Positions 8,080-10,297 of a stretch of DNA of 10,297 bases are shown here, piece by piece (position 1 is the stretch's first letter; every line of letters starts with the position of its first letter). The notes under the pieces were generated by a model. It was not told the DNA's origin. It ran no database searches and saw only the letters and a program-made list of their open reading frames with translations. A program made the position numbers and the translations under genes. The DNA comes from Verrucomicrobiota bacterium (lineage in GTDB: Bacteria; Verrucomicrobiota; Verrucomicrobiia; Opitutales; UBA2995): positions 1 to 10,297 of the forward strand of contig JAPUIL010000783.1 in the NCBI GenBank assembly GCA_027297085.1. Reading direction: 5' to 3'.

Positions 8080-8382
8080 CGTACACAGAATAACCTGCAA
8101 TTGTCTCAGGTCTAGCCTGCAATTCTCACCAGATGAGCACAAACAAGGCTAAATTTGAAGATAATGAATGGGTTATATAAATATTCCAAAACTACAGTCT
8201 GTAGATTCACGATTCGCACTCATCTTCGGGCTGACATGCCGAGTATTCCTCCATCTTGGCTCAGTTACGCACAGATGTGCGCGCCATCACCGCTCAGTCG
8301 TCAACCCCGACATCTCAACTCCGTGGGCAATGAGGTGTAGAAAGTGGGGGCGTTTTTATGTACGGTTCTGATTTCCACAGGT

Positions 8383-8412
8383 TATGTGTCACTACGTTTG
8401 GTAGTGGTCATA
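8383..8412 (+). repeat. Imperfect inverted repeat (hairpin) upstream of the sulfatase gene
   Basis: CACTAC (8390-8395) and GTAGTG (8401-8406) are exact complements around the 5-base loop GTTTG. Outside a small internal loop (TGT opposite GT) the stem resumes with TATG (8383-8386) against CATA (8409-8412), for ten pairs in all. The right arm includes the first copy of the recurring GGTAGTG heptamer. It could be an RNA structure or a protein-binding dyad; it lacks a T tract on either strand, so a terminator is unlikely. Confidence 0.4.
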
Positions 8413-8503
8413 TCTCTGTACGTTCCTCGGTAGTGCGAGGACGCGAGAGAGGTAGTGAAACAAAGGGTAGTTTTTCTTCCATAGGTGACACGTCTTTCCA
8501 AGG

Positions 8504-8509
8504 TATAAT
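8504..8509 (+). promoter_or_regulatory. Candidate -10 box for the sulfatase gene
   Basis: A perfect TATAAT stands about 200 bases before the chosen sulfatase ATG. The best upstream match to TTGACA is GTGACA at 8485-8490, but the spacer is only 13 bases. At 17 bases the hexamer is ATAGGT, a poor -35. The hexamer is in the right place and orientation, so a promoter is possible but not well supported. Confidence 0.3.
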
Positions 8510-8704
8510 CATGCCCTTTATGGGTAACCCAAGTCCTTGGACGATCTTTTACCTATGTCTCCGGATCACACCCATCATTTGTCTCAAGAGGTGCTTGGCA
8601 CGCCGGAACCGTTCGTGTGCCCTCAACAGACCGGAAATTCGCTTGCCGTCCGGATTCAAACACTGGGAGACTCGCGGCTCCATCCGGGTGAACAACCAGA
8701 TTTT

Positions 8705-10219
8705 ATGACCACGCTCCGCAGATTTTTCCCCACCTCAGAATTCTTCCCTGTCTTTTCGACTCTCACGCTCCTTGCCACGAGTCTGCCCACGACCGTAGCG
8801 GCCGCTCCCGGCCCCGCGGTTCAGAACGTAGTCTTCATCCTCAGTGACGACCACCGCTATGACTTCATGGGATTCATGGAGCAGGCCCCGGACTTCCTCG
8901 AAACTCCCAACCTCGACCGCTTGGCGAAGGAGGGCGCCCACTTGGAAAACGCCTTCGTCTCCACCTCGCTCTGCTCGCCGAGCCGCGCCTCCATTCTGAC
9001 GGGACAATACATGCACCACCACCGGGTCGTTGACAACCAGCACCTGGTTCCCGGCGGAACGGTATTCTTTCCCCAGTACCTTCAAAAGGCTGGCATCCAG
9101 ACTGCATTTATCGGCACATGGCACATGGGACACGAAAAGGACGATCCCCGGCCCGGCTTTGACCACTGGGTCAGCTTCCGCGGACAAGGCAAGTACATGG
9201 ATCCGGAGCTCAACATCAATGGCAAGCGCCAGCAGTTCAAAGGATATAACGAGGATATCTTGACCGATCAGGCACTCTCCTGGCTCGGCAAGGACCGCAA
9301 GAAGGACGAGCCATTTTTCCTCTATCTTTCCTACAAAGCAGTCCACTACCCTTTCCAGCCCGCACCACGTCACAAGGGCCGATATGCCGGTAAGAAAATC
9401 CCCTATCCCGAGACCATGGCGAACACGGAACGAAACTACCGCACGCAACCCAACTGGGTTCGTGAGCGTCGCTATTCCATTCATGGCATCGATCACATGG
9501 AAACCGGTGCTTTTGATAACGATCCGGTCCCGAGTTTTGACGAACTCTATTACAATTTCACTGAAACCGTGCATGGCCTCGATGAGAATATCGGTCGAGT
9601 TCTCGATTATCTCGATGAAGCGAAACTCACCGAAAACACGCTCGTCATCTACATGGGGGACAATGGATTCCATCTAGGAGAACACGGCTTTTACGACAAG
9701 CGCGACGCCTACGAGACCTCGATTCGTGTTCCCATGCTCGTCCGCTGTCCCAAGTTGATAAAGCCCGGCAGCAAGATTACCGCGATGGTGCAGAATATCG
9801 ACGTGGCGCCAACAATCCTTGAGGCACTGGGAACCAAAGCGCCCGACGCCGCACATATAGACGGCCGCAGTTTCCTTCCGCTTCTCAAAGGCGAGACTCC
9901 TGACAAGCCCTGGCGCAGTCATATCATTTATGAGTATCACTGGGAGTGGAACTTCCCCGCCTGCCCGACCCTCTTTGCGATTCGGACGGATCGCTACAAG
10001 TTCATCTACCATCACGGAATCTGGGATCTTGATGCGTTTTATGATCTCAAGACCGATCCCGAGGAACGGCACAATCTCATCGAGGTGCCCGCCAACCAGG
10101 AACTGATCAAGCGCATGCGGGAGCAGCTTTTCGCGGAACTCGAGGCATCCGGCGCGCTCGACGTACCGTTCCGTAAGCCAGCGGGTGGTCGGCTTGATCA
10201 GCGGAAGTTGCGAAGATAG
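8705..10219 (+). CDS. Secreted family S1 sulfatase (GlcNAc-6-sulfatase-like)
   Basis: Predicted exported sulfatase of 504 residues hydrolysing sulfate esters, probably on a sulfated polysaccharide or glycosaminoglycan. The frame is open from 8537, but ATG 8705 is chosen because a signal peptide begins there (MTTLRRFF, hydrophobic FSTLTLLATSL, cleavage near AAA at 32-34); the 56 residues before it are polar and unlike sulfatases. Visible active-site parts are Asp48-Asp49 (ILSDDHRYD), the formylglycine signature Cys90-SPSR94-ASILTGQ, His214 (AVHYPF), Asp319-Asn320 (YMGDNGFHLGEHG) and Lys332 (DKRDAYE). The family's GKWH motif reads GTWH here (137-140), so the usual sulfate-binding Lys is Thr138. 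The C-terminal subdomain ends with the common FYDLKTDPEERHNL (445-458). Activation would need a formylglycine-generating or anaerobic maturase not seen here. GC is clearly higher than in the operon: 41 of 60 bases at 8881-8940 against 27 of 60 at 5821-5880. Substrate is uncertain. Confidence 0.9.
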   Translation: MTTLRRFFPTSEFFPVFSTLTLLATSLPTTVAAAPGPAVQNVVFILSDDHRYDFMGFMEQAPDFLETPNLDRLAKEGAHLENAFVSTSLCSPSRASILTGQYMHHHRVVDNQHLVPGGTVFFPQYLQKAGIQTAFIGTWHMGHEKDDPRPGFDHWVSFRGQGKYMDPELNINGKRQQFKGYNEDILTDQALSWLGKDRKKDEPFFLYLSYKAVHYPFQPAPRHKGRYAGKKIPYPETMANTERNYRTQPNWVRERRYSIHGIDHMETGAFDNDPVPSFDELYYNFTETVHGLDENIGRVLDYLDEAKLTENTLVIYMGDNGFHLGEHGFYDKRDAYETSIRVPMLVRCPKLIKPGSKITAMVQNIDVAPTILEALGTKAPDAAHIDGRSFLPLLKGETPDKPWRSHIIYEYHWEWNFPACPTLFAIRTDRYKFIYHHGIWDLDAFYDLKTDPEERHNLIEVPANQELIKRMREQLFAELEASGALDVPFRKPAGGRLDQRKLRR

Positions 10220-10241
10220 TACTGCCCCTATCGAGGAGACG

Positions 10242-10265
10242 AAAAAATCCTGCTTTTGCCGCAGG
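10242..10265 (-). terminator. Rho-independent terminator of the tRNA gene (minus strand)
   Basis: Read on the minus strand, CCTGC and GCAGG form a 5-pair GC-rich stem around the loop GGCAAAA, followed by A and six T (plus-strand AAAAAA at 10242-10247). It begins about 10 bases beyond the CCA end of the tRNA. On the plus strand there is no T tract after the stem, so it would not serve the convergent sulfatase gene in the same way. Confidence 0.55.
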
Positions 10266-10274
10266 TCTGGAAAG

Positions 10275-10297
10275 TGGCGGAGAGAGGGGGATTCGAA
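10275..10297 (-). tRNA. tRNA-Ser, 3' end only (gene runs off the window)
   Basis: On the minus strand the last 23 bases read as the end of a tRNA. The T-loop is TTCGAAT (10291-10297), then the T-stem strand CCCCC (10286-10290), the acceptor strand TCTCTCC (10279-10285), discriminator G (10278) and an encoded CCA (10275-10277). The loop fits the TTCRANY consensus and the spacings are exact. The implied 5' acceptor strand GGAGAGA with discriminator G is typical of bacterial tRNA-Ser. The anticodon lies outside the window, so the isoacceptor cannot be given. Confidence 0.8.

Larger units (their letters stand above)
7999..8704. other. 706-base intergenic region with hairpins and short repeats, no convincing gene
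   Basis: The first 80 bases hold the probable operon terminator. A short direct repeat follows: CCTGCAATTGTCTCA at 8094-8108 and CCTGCAATTCTCA at 8116-8128. Perfect inverted repeats lie at 8192-8204 (CTACAG-T-CTGTAG) and 8268-8281 (CGCACA-GA-TGTGCG), and a larger imperfect hairpin at 8383-8412. GGTAGTG occurs at 8400, 8429 and 8451, and GGTAGT at 8466. Open frames of 60-116 codons cross this region, but none has a recognisable motif, a membrane segment or a good ribosome binding site, and they overlap one another in different frames. I read it as non-coding or as a decayed element. Confidence 0.6.

Noticed and set aside
8358..8374. ATGTACGGTTCTGA, resembling a short conserved stretch before the ORF of group II introns
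   Set aside because: The partner strand and the rest of the intron structure are missing, and no reverse transcriptase or domain V hairpin is visible nearby.
8445..8452. GAGAGAGG as a possible attachment-site copy of the tRNA end at 10280-10287
   Set aside because: Only 8 bases match and they are low-complexity; an attachment repeat would normally be longer and include part of the T-arm.
8735..9673. A 312-codon open frame on the minus strand, antisense to the sulfatase
   Set aside because: It lies wholly inside a sulfatase with intact active-site motifs. Its product has no recognisable motif and reads as the mirror of high-GC coding sequence.
1..10297. CRISPR array, insertion sequence or integrase
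   Set aside because: No regularly spaced repeats of 25-40 bases, no transposase or recombinase motif and no paired terminal inverted repeats were seen on either strand.

Overview
The window (10,297 bases) looks like a Gram-negative chromosome. It encodes an outer-membrane beta-barrel, a periplasmic LolA-like protein and an RND-type inner-membrane transporter, and ends in an exported family S1 sulfatase. A sulfatase of this type beside a DUF1302/DUF1329/RND cluster, with mid GC and weak Shine-Dalgarno sequences, would suit a marine Verrucomicrobiota or other PVC-group bacterium. This placement is an inference from gene content and is not firm; a gammaproteobacterium is the main alternative.

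Layout. (1) At 3-959 is the 3' part of a FecCD/BtuC-type permease for cobalamin, haem or ferric siderophores; its 5' end lies off the window. (2) At 960-1228 is a 269-base leader with a possible promoter and a 12-base direct repeat. (3) At 1229-7998 are four co-directional genes, DUF1302 beta-barrel, DUF1329 LolA-like protein, YCF48/BNR beta-propeller and MMPL/RND transporter, ending at two hairpins and a T-rich tail (8028-8079). (4) At 7999-8704 is a 706-base region with no convincing gene but several perfect inverted repeats and a recurring GGTAGTG heptamer. (5) At 8705-10219 is a secreted S1 sulfatase, visibly richer in GC than the operon. (6) At 10242-10297 the 3' end of a tRNA-Ser gene enters on the minus strand with its own terminator, convergent with the sulfatase.

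How the genes may work together. The four-gene cluster supplies one component per envelope layer: an RND pump in the inner membrane, two exported proteins that probably act in the periplasm (a LolA-fold protein and a propeller) and a beta-barrel in the outer membrane. The set recurs together in bacteria, and the simplest reading is a trans-envelope route for a hydrophobic or lipid-like cargo. Cargo and direction are unknown. This is the best candidate in the window for a poorly described system. The sulfatase is a separate unit, possibly acquired, lying at the 3' end of a tRNA gene. It carries Thr where S1 sulfatases normally have the sulfate-binding Lys of the GKWH motif, so its activity is open to question.
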